Part shown: positions 48,287-56,201 of the stretch, in pieces
How the letters are laid out: each line of letters begins with the position of its first letter
Numbering within the stretch: position 1 is the first letter of the stretch
Source of the DNA: Alphaproteobacteria bacterium
GTDB taxonomy: Bacteria; Pseudomonadota; Alphaproteobacteria; Micropepsales; Micropepsaceae
Assembly (NCBI GenBank): GCA_016783965.1
Contig: JADHVO010000005.1
Span: 310,001 to 374,000 of the forward strand
Length of the DNA stretch: 64,000 bases
Direction of reading: 5' to 3'
Made by a program: the position numbers and the translations under genes
Notes under the pieces: model-generated
Databases searched by the model: none
Told to the model about the DNA's origin: nothing
The model's input: the letters and a program-made list of their open reading frames with translations, nothing else

Positions 48287-49531
48287 ATGGAGAGCGACGC
48301 GCTTGCCCGGGAAACCGCCGAAGCGGTCGCGCGCCGAAGCTACGGCAAGCTCGTCGCTCTCCTCGCCGCGCGCACGCGCGATCTGTCGTCCGCGGAAGAT
48401 GCGCTCTCCGAAGCCTTTGCGGCAGCGCTGGCGCATTGGCCCACAACTGGCATTCCCGGCAATCCTGAAGCCTGGCTCCTGACCGCCGCGCGCCGCAAAT
48501 CCATCGACGCCGCGCGCAAGAAGAAGCGCGCCGAGCTCGCCTCCGACCACATCACCCTGATGGCCGACGAACTGTCTCAGGCGAACGAGAACGAACTCCC
48601 CGACCAGCGGCTCGCCCTGATGTTCGCCTGCGCCCATCCCGGCATCGATGCGAGTATCCGCGCGCCCCTGATTTTGCAAACCGTGCTCGGCTTCGACGCC
48701 GCCACCATCGCCTCGGCCTTTCTTGTCGCGCCCGGCGCCATGAGCCAGCGCCTCGTGCGCGCCAAGACCAAGATCCACACCGCCGGCATCCCGTTCCGCG
48801 TGCCCGAACGCGACGATCTCGCCGATCGCCTCGATGCCGTGCTCGAAGCGATCTACGCCGCCTATGCCGAGGGCTGGAGCGATCCGGCGGGCACCGACAT
48901 CCACCGCCGCAATCTCGCCGGCGAAGGCATCTGGCTCGGCCGCCTGATCGCCTCGCTGATGCCGGACGAGCCCGAGGTCCTGGGCCTCGTCGCGCTCATG
49001 CTGCACACCGAAGCGCGCCGCGACGCCCGCCGCAACAACGCGGGCGACTTCATCCCGCTCGACAGGCAGGACACCATGCGCTGGAACGCCGATCTGATCC
49101 ACGAGGCCGAGTTCCTGCTCCGCCGCGCGGGAGCCATGAACCGCATCGGCCGCTACCAGCTCGAAGCCGCGGTGCAATCCGCGCACGCCATCCGCCGCCT
49201 GACGGGCAGCGCCGATTGGGGTGCCATCGTCAGCCTCTATGACGGCCTGCTCCAGCTCACCCAATCGCCTGTCGTAGCGATCAATCGCGCCGTCGCCATC
49301 GCCGAGATCGAAGGACCCCAAGCCGGCCTTGCGGCCCTCGACGAGCACACCGGCGACGCACGCCTGTCGCAATACCAACCATGGTGGGCCGCCCGCGCCG
49401 AACTCCTGGCCCGCTGTCACCGCAAAACGGAAGCCGCGAAAGCCTACGAACAGGCTATCGGCCTGGAGCCGGACCCGGCCATCCGCCGGTTCCTGCAACG
49501 CAGGCAAGCCGCGCTGCTGGGGGTGCCCTAA
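48287..49531 (+). CDS. ECF42-like RNA polymerase sigma factor with C-terminal extension
   Basis: A 414-residue ECF sigma factor. Sigma2: ARRSYGKLVALLAARTRDLSSAEDALSEAFAAALAHWP and WLLTAARRKSIDAARKKKR; sigma4: FDAATIASAFLVAPGAMSQRLVRAKTKIHTAG. The remaining 200 residues (AEGWSDPAGTD to AYEQAIGLEPDPAIRRFL) form the TPR-like C-terminal extension that in ECF42 replaces an anti-sigma factor. Linked to DGPF genes as expected. Confidence 0.9.
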   Translation: MESDALARETAEAVARRSYGKLVALLAARTRDLSSAEDALSEAFAAALAHWPTTGIPGNPEAWLLTAARRKSIDAARKKKRAELASDHITLMADELSQANENELPDQRLALMFACAHPGIDASIRAPLILQTVLGFDAATIASAFLVAPGAMSQRLVRAKTKIHTAGIPFRVPERDDLADRLDAVLEAIYAAYAEGWSDPAGTDIHRRNLAGEGIWLGRLIASLMPDEPEVLGLVALMLHTEARRDARRNNAGDFIPLDRQDTMRWNADLIHEAEFLLRRAGAMNRIGRYQLEAAVQSAHAIRRLTGSADWGAIVSLYDGLLQLTQSPVVAINRAVAIAEIEGPQAGLAALDEHTGDARLSQYQPWWAARAELLARCHRKTEAAKAYEQAIGLEPDPAIRRFLQRRQAALLGVP

Positions 49532-49609
49532 ATTCTTGGTGATCCCTGTCGGAAACCAGCCCCGCCGCTCGTCCTTGCGGTGCTAATCTGATCACCGGGG
49601 AGGAACGTC

Positions 49610-50743
49610 ATGTCGGTTTCCTTGATTGTCGGCACGCCCAAAGGCGCCGCCATCCTGAAGAGCAACGACCGTCAGACCTGGAGCGAGGACTTTGTTCTGC
49701 GCGGCTGGCCCGTCACCGCCAGCGTGCGCGACGACAAGGGCCGCACCTACATCGCGGTCAACAGCCCCAACTACGGTGTCGCGCTCTTCGTCAGCGACGA
49801 TCTTGCCAACTGGAAACAACTAGACGCCGCGCCGCGCTATCGCCCGGAGGATCGCGGCAACCCCGAGCACCATCGCCTGGTGGCGAAGGAAGACTTCGGC
49901 GGCATTCTCAAAGGCGGCGGCCGTTTCGTCGACCAGATCTGGACGCTGCACTTTGCCCACGGCGCGCTATGGGCCGGCGTGTCGGAAGCCGGCCTGTTCG
50001 TCAGCCGCGATTACGGCAAGTCCTGGCAGCCGATCGATGGCTTCAATGAGCAACCCGGCCGCGAAAACTGGGCGCCCGGCTTCGGCGGTCTTGGCTGCCA
50101 CACCATCCTCACCGACGCCGCCAATTCCAACCGCATGTGGGCAGGCATCTCCGCCGCTGGCTTCTTCCGCACAGACGACGGCGGCAAGACCTGGGCTCCG
50201 AAGAACAAGGGCGTGAACCCGGCCATCGACTCCGCGCCTGCCAGCACCGGCCAGTGCGTGCACAGCGTCACCCACGATCCTCGCAACGCGAGCGTCCTGT
50301 ACCGCCAGGAACATCGCGGCGTGCACAAGAGCACCGATGGCGGCGACACCTGGCACGTGATGGAAGAAGGCCTTCCCGTCACCGAGCTCTCCGACGGCCA
50401 TCACTGCTCGTTCGGTTTTGCTTCCGCGATGGACCTGAAATCCGGCGACGTCTTCGTCGTGCCGCTCGACGGCGACAATTTCCGCTTCCCGCGCAACGGC
50501 CAGCTTGCCGTCTATCGCTCGCGCAACGGCCGGAGCTGGGAGCCGCTCACGACCGGCCTTCCCGACAATTGCTTCACCGCCGTCCTGCGCGGTGCGATGA
50601 GCGCCGATCAGATGGACCCGGGCGGGCTCTACTTCGGCACCGCCTCCGGCGCGGTCTACGCCAGCGCCGACCGCGGCGATCACTGGAGCGAGATCGCCAC
50701 CAGTCTCCCGCGCATCACGAGCGTCGATGCCTACGTCCACTAG
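49610..50743 (+). CDS. BNR/sialidase-like beta-propeller protein
   Basis: A 377-residue protein with repeated BNR Asp-box-like motifs (LFVSRDYGKSWQPI, FFRTDDGGKTWAPK, VHKSTDGGDTWHVM, AVYRSRNGRSWEPL, VYASADRGDHWSEI), so a six- or seven-bladed propeller. No signal peptide is evident, so it is probably cytosolic, and it is not necessarily a sialidase. Its 3' end overlaps the MoaD/ThiS-like gene by 17 bp. Confidence 0.82.
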   Translation: MSVSLIVGTPKGAAILKSNDRQTWSEDFVLRGWPVTASVRDDKGRTYIAVNSPNYGVALFVSDDLANWKQLDAAPRYRPEDRGNPEHHRLVAKEDFGGILKGGGRFVDQIWTLHFAHGALWAGVSEAGLFVSRDYGKSWQPIDGFNEQPGRENWAPGFGGLGCHTILTDAANSNRMWAGISAAGFFRTDDGGKTWAPKNKGVNPAIDSAPASTGQCVHSVTHDPRNASVLYRQEHRGVHKSTDGGDTWHVMEEGLPVTELSDGHHCSFGFASAMDLKSGDVFVVPLDGDNFRFPRNGQLAVYRSRNGRSWEPLTTGLPDNCFTAVLRGAMSADQMDPGGLYFGTASGAVYASADRGDHWSEIATSLPRITSVDAYVH

Positions 50744-51014
50744 TGTCCGCGTCCAACTCCCGCCGGTGCTGCGTGCGGTGAACGGCGGCGAGCGCTGGGT
50801 CGACGCGCAGGGCTCATCCATCGCTGCCGTGCTGACCGATATCGCGAGAAAACACCCGCCGCTCGCATTGCATTTCTTCGACGAGGCTGGCGCGATCCGT
50901 CACAATATCGTCTTCCTGCACGCCGGCACGATGGTGCGCGCGAAGGAAGCCGCCGCTCGCCAGATCCGGGCCGGCGACGAGATCGTCATCACCAACGCCC
51001 TCGCGGGCGGCTAG
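50727..51014 (+). CDS. MoaD/ThiS-family ubiquitin-like sulfur carrier
   Basis: A 95-residue beta-grasp protein ending GG (NALAGG), as required for thiocarboxylate formation by an E1-like enzyme. It starts VRVQLPPVLRAVNGGERWVD, contains HNIVFLHAGTMVRA, and ends AGDEIVITNALAGG. No MoaE, ThiF or MoeB gene is nearby. Translated from within the BNR gene end, so the two proteins are made together. Confidence 0.85.
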   Translation: MPTSTSVRVQLPPVLRAVNGGERWVDAQGSSIAAVLTDIARKHPPLALHFFDEAGAIRHNIVFLHAGTMVRAKEAAARQIRAGDEIVITNALAGG

Positions 51015-51078
51015 AGCAATTCCAGGAAAAGCGTGAAGCGGTTTCCGTCCGGAATTGCGACAAACAAAGAGGAGCACC

Positions 51079-51456
51079 ATGAGCATTGACGCCATCCGGA
51101 AACTCGCCAACGATTTCCTCGACGCCATCGAGCGCGGCGACATCGAGACTGTGCAGTCGATCTACGCACCCGACGCCGTCGTCTGGCACAACACAGACAA
51201 CATCGCGCAGCCCGTCGCCGCCAATCTTGCCACGCTCGCCAACTTCATCAAGCACGTGCCGGAGCGTCGTTACACCGACCGCCGCATCGAAGCCTTCGAC
51301 GGCGGCTTCGTCGACCAGCACGTGCTGAAGGGCAAACTCGCAAGTGGCAAGGAAGTTGGCATGGCCGCGTGCCTGATCTGCAAGGTCGCGAACGGACGCA
51401 TCACCCGCCTCGACGAGTACTTCGACTCCGCCACCCTTGCCACCTGGCGCGACTGA
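51079..51456 (+). CDS. NTF2-like (SnoaL-type) protein
   Basis: A 125-residue cone-fold protein (IRKLANDFLDAIERGDIETVQSIYAPDAVVWHN start; DQHVLKGKLASGKEVGMAACLICKVANGRITRLDEYFDSA). Members are hydrolases, isomerases or ligand-binding proteins, and the pocket residues here do not identify one. AGAGGAG precedes the ATG. Lies between the MoaD-like gene and the ArsR unit. Confidence 0.85.
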   Translation: MSIDAIRKLANDFLDAIERGDIETVQSIYAPDAVVWHNTDNIAQPVAANLATLANFIKHVPERRYTDRRIEAFDGGFVDQHVLKGKLASGKEVGMAACLICKVANGRITRLDEYFDSATLATWRD

Positions 51457-51515
51457 CTTACACCCTCGACTTCCTGCCCGCGGGGTGAACGCTTGACTCG
51501 ATGCATCTTGCATAG

Positions 51516-51552
51516 TATTCAACCTATCAGTTATTAACTGCTAGGTTGAATA
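51516..51552. promoter_or_regulatory. 37-bp palindromic operator at the ArsR gene start
   Basis: TATTCAACCTA and TAGGTTGAATA are perfect 11-bp arms, with CAGTT-ATT-AACTG nested between them. The left arm overlaps a -10 candidate (TATTCA, 17 bp after TTGACT at 51493) and the right arm reaches the first base of the ArsR ATG. Fits autoregulation by a dimeric ArsR protein. Confidence 0.7.
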
Positions 51553-51899
51553 TGCAGGACCGTCTCAGCGCCACGCTCTTCGCCCTCGCCGACTCGACGC
51601 GGCGCGGCATCCTCGCCCGCCTCGCCACCGGCGATCTCACCGTCAACGAGCTCGCCGCGCCATACGACATGTCGCTCGCCGCCGTGTCCAAGCATCTGAA
51701 GGTTCTGGAAACCGCCGGCCTCATTTCCCGTGGCCGCGAGGCGCAGTACCGCCCCTGCCACCTCGAGGCCGCGCCGATGAAAGCCGCCAGCGATTGGCTC
51801 GACGATTTCCGCCGCTTCTGGGACGTCAACCTCGACAGCCTCGATGCCTATCTGAAGACCCTCCAGAAGAAGAAAACGCGCCGCAGGAGCCGCAAATGA
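51552..51899 (+). CDS. ArsR-family transcriptional regulator
   Basis: A 115-residue winged-helix repressor: LFALADSTRRGILARLATGDLTVNELAAPYDMSLAAVSKHLKVLETAGLISRGREAQYRPC. No metal-binding Cys pair typical of ArsR/SmtB sensors (ELCVC) is present, so it is of the non-metal type usually paired with an SRPBCC protein. ATG at 51552 is preferred over the TTG at 51546. Its stop overlaps the SRPBCC start. Confidence 0.9.
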   Translation: MQDRLSATLFALADSTRRGILARLATGDLTVNELAAPYDMSLAAVSKHLKVLETAGLISRGREAQYRPCHLEAAPMKAASDWLDDFRRFWDVNLDSLDAYLKTLQKKKTRRRSRK

Positions 51900-52387
51900 A
51901 CACTCAGATCGAGATCCCGCCCAGGGAACCCATCATCGTCATGTCGCGCATCTACGACGCGCCACGCGACCTTCTCTGGCGCGTGCTCACCGACAAGAAA
52001 CACGTCGCAAAGTGGTGGGGCGGTCCCGGCGCGAAGAACAGGATCAAGGAGATGGACGTCCGTCCCGGCGGCCTGTGGACCCATCACATGACGTTCCCGA
52101 ACGGCGACGGCATCCAGATGGACTTCGTGTTCACCGTGGTCGAGGAACCCACCCGCCTCGGCTGGAAGCACGTAGACTACGATACCCGCAAGGAAGGCCC
52201 GCCGCCGATCGACGTCGTCGTGGCACTGGACGCGCTCGCGCGGGATAGAACCCGGTGGACCATGACCGCGCGCTTCCCGACACTCGCTGGTCGCGACCAG
52301 TCCGTCGAATTCGGCTTCACCCGCCCGATCGAAGCCAGCAACGACATGCTGCTCGACTACCTCAAGACGGTGGAGGCCGCGCAATGA
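51896..52387 (+). CDS. SRPBCC (AHSA1-type) protein
   Basis: A 163-residue START/Bet v1-fold protein (MSRIYDAPRDLLWRVLTDKKHVAKWWGGPG, GGLWTHHMTFPNGDGIQMDFVFTVVEEPTRLGW). AHSA1-type members often occur with ArsR regulators; function and ligand unknown. AGGAG precedes the ATG at 51896. ATGA overlap with the DUF1993 gene downstream. Confidence 0.9.
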   Translation: MNTQIEIPPREPIIVMSRIYDAPRDLLWRVLTDKKHVAKWWGGPGAKNRIKEMDVRPGGLWTHHMTFPNGDGIQMDFVFTVVEEPTRLGWKHVDYDTRKEGPPPIDVVVALDALARDRTRWTMTARFPTLAGRDQSVEFGFTRPIEASNDMLLDYLKTVEAAQ

Positions 52388-52902
52388 TATCGATGCACGC
52401 CATGGCGGTGGAGGGCATGGTGCCGATGCTTGCCAGCCTCTCCGAGTGCCTCGACAAGGGCGAGGCGCACGCCAGGGCCAACAAGCTCGACCTCGTCAAC
52501 GCCCGCCTCGCGCCTGACATGTACACGCTCGCACAACAGGTCCAGCAGGCCTGTCACTACGTGAACGACGGCCTTTCACGCCTCGCCGCGGCCGGCCCTG
52601 CGCAGATGCCGGGCGTCCAAACCACCTTCGCCGGCCTCAAGGCGCAGATCGCCGACACCATCGCGAAAGCCCGCGCCGTTTCCGTCTCCGCGCTCAAGGG
52701 CGCAGAGGATCGCGACTGCTCGATCGAAATCCCCGGCAACCTGGTGATCGCGCTGACCGGCCTCACTTTTCTGCGTGCCTGGACCCTGCCGCACTTCTAC
52801 TTTCACGTGGTGACCGCCTACGACATCCTGCGCCACAACGGCGTCCAGATCGGCAAGCGCGATTATCTGAGCCAGATCGGCGGAATGATCAGGCCGAAGT
52901 AA
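52384..52902 (+). CDS. DUF1993 family protein
   Basis: A 172-residue DinB-like helical protein (MLASLSECLDKGEAHARANKLDLVNARLAPDMYTLAQQVQQACHYV, LPHFYFHVVTAYDILRHNGVQIGKRDYL). DUF1993 is usually encoded near ArsR/SRPBCC genes. Last gene of the ArsR operon; overlaps the convergent glycosyltransferase by 14 bp. Confidence 0.88.
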   Translation: MISMHAMAVEGMVPMLASLSECLDKGEAHARANKLDLVNARLAPDMYTLAQQVQQACHYVNDGLSRLAAAGPAQMPGVQTTFAGLKAQIADTIAKARAVSVSALKGAEDRDCSIEIPGNLVIALTGLTFLRAWTLPHFYFHVVTAYDILRHNGVQIGKRDYLSQIGGMIRPK

Positions 52903-53551
52903 ACCGCGACACGACCGACACAGGCACGCGCAGCGCGTGCGCCACGGCGACCAGCGCGCCGCGCGGTCTGTCGTCGCGCACAGGCTTGCTGATCGCGCGG
53001 CTGCGCAGCCGCACCAGCCGCGAGCGTCCGATCCGCCGCACCAGGTCGGCATCCTCGTGCAGCACTTCGCGATGCCCGCGGAGCCTCTGATACAGCCGCT
53101 TCGGCAACAGCAGCCCCTGCTCTGCATACGGCAGCCCGAACAGCGCCGTGCGCGCCGCGACCATCGCCTCGCGCCGCCGCGCCGCACCGCCAAAGTCGTC
53201 GAGCGCGAAGCGGAACGATGCCGCGCGGGGCCGCTCCATCGTCACGCTTGCTAGGAACGACTCCGCCTCGTTCTCCCAGCCGCTTTCCAGCATCGTTTCC
53301 GGCAGGAGGAACAGCAACCACTCGCCCCGCGCCACTCTCGCGCCCGCGATGCATTGCGCTGCCCGCGCCGCGCCCGCCTCCACCACATGGCATCCGGCGG
53401 CGTCGGCGATCGTCAGCGTTGCGTCGGTGGAACCACCATCGGCCACGATCACCTCTTTCACCACGCCGCGCACCGTCGCGCCGATCAGCCCGTCAAAGCA
53501 GCGCGGCAGGCTCGTTGCGGAATTGTGTGCCGGTATGACGACAGTAATCAT
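52889..53551 (-). CDS. Glycosyltransferase family 2 protein
   Basis: A 220-residue GT-A-fold glycosyltransferase: VVIPAHNSATSLPRCFDGL, VIVADGGSTDATLTIADAAG (nucleotide-sugar binding) and an acceptor region with HEDADLVRRIGRSRLVRL. No membrane helix. The track ORF (52889-54313) is longer because it reads antisense through the SGNH gene; ATG at 53551 fits the family start. Acceptor unknown. Confidence 0.85.
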   Translation of the reverse strand: MITVVIPAHNSATSLPRCFDGLIGATVRGVVKEVIVADGGSTDATLTIADAAGCHVVEAGAARAAQCIAGARVARGEWLLFLLPETMLESGWENEAESFLASVTMERPRAASFRFALDDFGGAARRREAMVAARTALFGLPYAEQGLLLPKRLYQRLRGHREVLHEDADLVRRIGRSRLVRLRSRAISKPVRDDRPRGALVAVAHALRVPVSVVSRFTSA

Positions 53552-53668
53552 GCGCCAACTATGGCCACACGCGCCGTCCTCGCCAAAGTCTTTCCTGTCG
53601 CACTGGTTTACCAAGCGTCCGTCACGCGCTTGCCGATCTGCCCACGATTTGATCCCGTGCGGTCGGGG

Positions 53669-54418
53669 ATGAACTCCATGCAATGTCTTGCGCGCCTGCT
53701 CGCCGCTCTGCTCGCGCTCGCCATCCTGCCAGTGCAGGCGGCCGCCGAAGACGCCGGCGGCGTCCTCATCCTCGGCGACTCCAATGCGGAAGGCCCCTTC
53801 GGCGGCGCGCTTTACAACGCCCTGCGCACCACGTCCGACCCGGTCACGCATCGCCCGCTCAACGTCTCCATCTTCGCCAAGTGCGGCGCCGGCGCGAACG
53901 ACTGGACCAGCCGCGACTATGCACGCATCGATTGCGGCGCCTGGGCCTGCAACGGTCGGCCCATCGCGCTTTGCATGCACTTCAACCGTGGCGCCATCCC
54001 GCCGCTGGCTGATCTCTACGCCGATCTCGGAGCGACACGCCGCGTCACCATTCTGGCGCTGGGCCTCAACATGATCATCGGCCGCCGCAGCGAGAAGCTG
54101 CGCGATGCCGAGCGCCTGATCGCCGCGATCCACGCCAACAGTTCCGCCTGCATCTGGATCGGCCCGCCCGAGCCCGGCGACCTGTTCGTCGACCCGGACC
54201 GTTATGAGGACTTCATCGCCGACCTGCGCGCCACCGTGCGCAACGCCGGCTGCCGCTACATCCGCAGCGACGACAAGACCGACCGCCGCAACGTCGCCCG
54301 CCGCGACGACCATTACTCGCGCGACGATGCCATCGCGTGGGCCCGCGCCGTGCTGGTGGAACTCGAAAGGCCGTCGGACGAGGGCGATAGGCCGCTCTTG
54401 GCGCTGCTCGCGAAATAG
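53669..54418 (+). CDS. SGNH/GDSL-type hydrolase
   Basis: A 249-residue secreted hydrolase. Signal peptide CLARLLAALLALAILPVQAAA, then block I LILGDSNAEGPFG (nucleophile Ser with GDSN instead of GDSL), oxyanion Asn in ALGLNMIIG, and block V RDDHYSRDDA with Asp/His. Probably an esterase or acetylhydrolase in the periplasm. Three Cys pairs could form disulfides. Confidence 0.85.
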   Translation: MNSMQCLARLLAALLALAILPVQAAAEDAGGVLILGDSNAEGPFGGALYNALRTTSDPVTHRPLNVSIFAKCGAGANDWTSRDYARIDCGAWACNGRPIALCMHFNRGAIPPLADLYADLGATRRVTILALGLNMIIGRRSEKLRDAERLIAAIHANSSACIWIGPPEPGDLFVDPDRYEDFIADLRATVRNAGCRYIRSDDKTDRRNVARRDDHYSRDDAIAWARAVLVELERPSDEGDRPLLALLAK

Positions 54419-54447
54419 GCTGCAATCCCTCCGTCAGGGGAACGGTC

Positions 54448-55623
54448 ATGAGCGAACTCGACAATCTGAAGATTTACGGCGAAACCACCGTCGGCTGGTG
54501 CGCCGCCACGCCGCCGAACGAAACCACCGACGAGGACGGCCGCATGGTCGTTCCGGACGTCGCCAGCGGTCGCGTCGATCCGCGCGCGCCCGGGTCGCGC
54601 CGCTACGACGATCCCGGCGTCAAGGCCCTGCGCGAAACCTTCCGCGGGAAGAACGGCATGATCGGGCTCGAGATTTGCGAGCCGCACGAGGTCGAGCGCG
54701 CCACGCGCATCTTCTTCCGCGACGGCTTCGTCGTAGTGAACAACCTGCTTGATCCCGACCAGCTCGAACGCTGGCGCGACGCGTCGGCCCGCGTCCTGCG
54801 GATGATCCTCGAGATCAAGGGCGAGGGCGGCCGCAAATACATCACCGAATCCGGGCGACTGCCCCACCGCTATTCCTACGGCACCGCGTCCGCCAGCCGC
54901 GAGCTGCTGCACGATCCGGTGTGGGCATCGATGGTCGACCTGCCGACCACCACCCCGATCCTGAAATCCATTTTCGGCGGCAACGACTATTTCCTGCGTG
55001 GTGCCGGCGGCGATCTCTGTCTGCCCGGCGCGATTGAATACCAGGGCCTCCACGCCGACACCCGCGACGACTTCAAGATCACCCCCGAGCGCCTTGAACA
55101 GGCCGGGCGCGTCGGCATCCGCCCCGACAAGGTTCCGGGCACGGACGAACTCACCGCCTCGACTGTCGGCCTGATCCTCGAACGCACCCCGCCGCACGTC
55201 ACCATCAACTTCCTGATGAGCGACTTCACCTGGGAGAACGGCCCCGTCCGCCAGATCCCCGGCACCCATGGCCGCGTGCCGCATCCGCCGAAGCTCCCGG
55301 AGGAGCCGGAATGGATGCGCCTCTCAACGCTGGTCGGGGCCAAGGCCGGCGCCGGTGTTTTCCGCGACAACAGGGCCTGGCACGGCGCCACGCCGAACTT
55401 GTCGAAGGAAATCCGGGCCATGCCGAACGTCGAATACCACGCGCCATGGGTCGACCCGTCGCGCTACTGGAAGTCCATGCCGCACGAGATCTGGGAAACG
55501 CTCTCCCCGCACGCCCAGCACATCTCCCGCTACGTGAAGGAAGCTCCCGGCGTGTGGCCGGCCGGCGCCGGCGTCATGCACCCCCTTGCCAACAAGCGGA
55601 AAGAAGCCAAGGAAATGGCCTAA
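54448..55623 (+). CDS. Phytanoyl-CoA dioxygenase (PhyH) family protein
   Basis: A 391-residue Fe(II)/2-oxoglutarate dioxygenase. FFRDGFVVVNNLLDPDQLERWRD starts the PhyH domain; GLHADTRDDF holds the HxD and AWHGATPN the distal His, with Arg near the end for 2-oxoglutarate. Substrate unknown. Located just after the SGNH gene; no obvious operon partners in metabolism. Confidence 0.87.
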   Translation: MSELDNLKIYGETTVGWCAATPPNETTDEDGRMVVPDVASGRVDPRAPGSRRYDDPGVKALRETFRGKNGMIGLEICEPHEVERATRIFFRDGFVVVNNLLDPDQLERWRDASARVLRMILEIKGEGGRKYITESGRLPHRYSYGTASASRELLHDPVWASMVDLPTTTPILKSIFGGNDYFLRGAGGDLCLPGAIEYQGLHADTRDDFKITPERLEQAGRVGIRPDKVPGTDELTASTVGLILERTPPHVTINFLMSDFTWENGPVRQIPGTHGRVPHPPKLPEEPEWMRLSTLVGAKAGAGVFRDNRAWHGATPNLSKEIRAMPNVEYHAPWVDPSRYWKSMPHEIWETLSPHAQHISRYVKEAPGVWPAGAGVMHPLANKRKEAKEMA

Positions 55624-55749
55624 AAGCACGGACATGACAACGGGTTCATGAAAGTGTGACCGCGACGCACTCTTGAAAGCAGGTGCGGCCATGACCAAGT
55701 GCCGTGCTCGGGTGTATCTTCCGCACCGCTGAATCAGGGGACCTAACCA

Positions 55750-55962
55750 ATGCGCGGATTACTCACGGCTGCGTGCCTCGCAGCGCTCGCAGCCATATCG
55801 TTCACGACATCGGCCAGTGCTTCTAACGGCCACTGGGTTTGCACCGGCGACGGCATCAAGAGCTGGACGTCCGATATGGGCGCGAAAGACGCCTCCGGCT
55901 GGAAATACGAGGGAGCCGACCGCACGTCCTACAAGGACGCCGGAAAGTGCTCGAAGGGCTGA
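55750..55962 (+). CDS. Small secreted protein
   Basis: A 70-residue protein with a cleavable signal (LLTAACLAALAAISFTTSASA) and a short mature part containing two Cys (WVCTGDG and GKCSKG) and aromatic residues. Unknown function. The mature domain may be disulfide-linked and periplasmic. Stands alone in its own transcription unit. Confidence 0.75.
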   Translation: MRGLLTAACLAALAAISFTTSASASNGHWVCTGDGIKSWTSDMGAKDASGWKYEGADRTSYKDAGKCSKG

Positions 55963-55976
55963 TCAGTTGAAGTGCT

Positions 55977-56012
55977 CGGTGGCCTGTTCCCAAGCGGACG
56001 GGCCACCGCTTT
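55977..56012 (+). terminator. Terminator-like hairpin after the small secreted protein gene
   Basis: CGGTGGCC and GGCCACCG form an 8-bp stem around a 16-nt loop, followed by only a short CTTTC run. A second inverted repeat, CGATTTTC...GAAAATCG, lies at 56037-56067. The rest of 55963-56201 holds nothing I can assign. Confidence 0.4.
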
Positions 56013-56201
56013 CAATACGGCTCCCCGGGGGGCGTTCGATTTTCTGACGGTTCGAATACGAAAATCGTCGCCCGCCAGGCACATCGCTGGCTAAACCAGC
56101 CCATTTCGAACAAGCATGCATCAATCCCTAGCGGTCTGGTTCGCGCCGGATTCTGCATGTAGTTCTTGATTTGTTCTCATGTTCGCCTTACATTCCTGAG
56201 C

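Noticed and set aside
52889-54313. Long form of the glycosyltransferase ORF
   Set aside because: Upstream part is antisense to the SGNH hydrolase; the GT2 start motif VVIPAHNS fixes the start at 53551.
56045-56075. tRNA-like GGTTCGAATAC segment
   Set aside because: Only the T-loop-like string is present; no acceptor, D-arm or anticodon stem can be folded around it.
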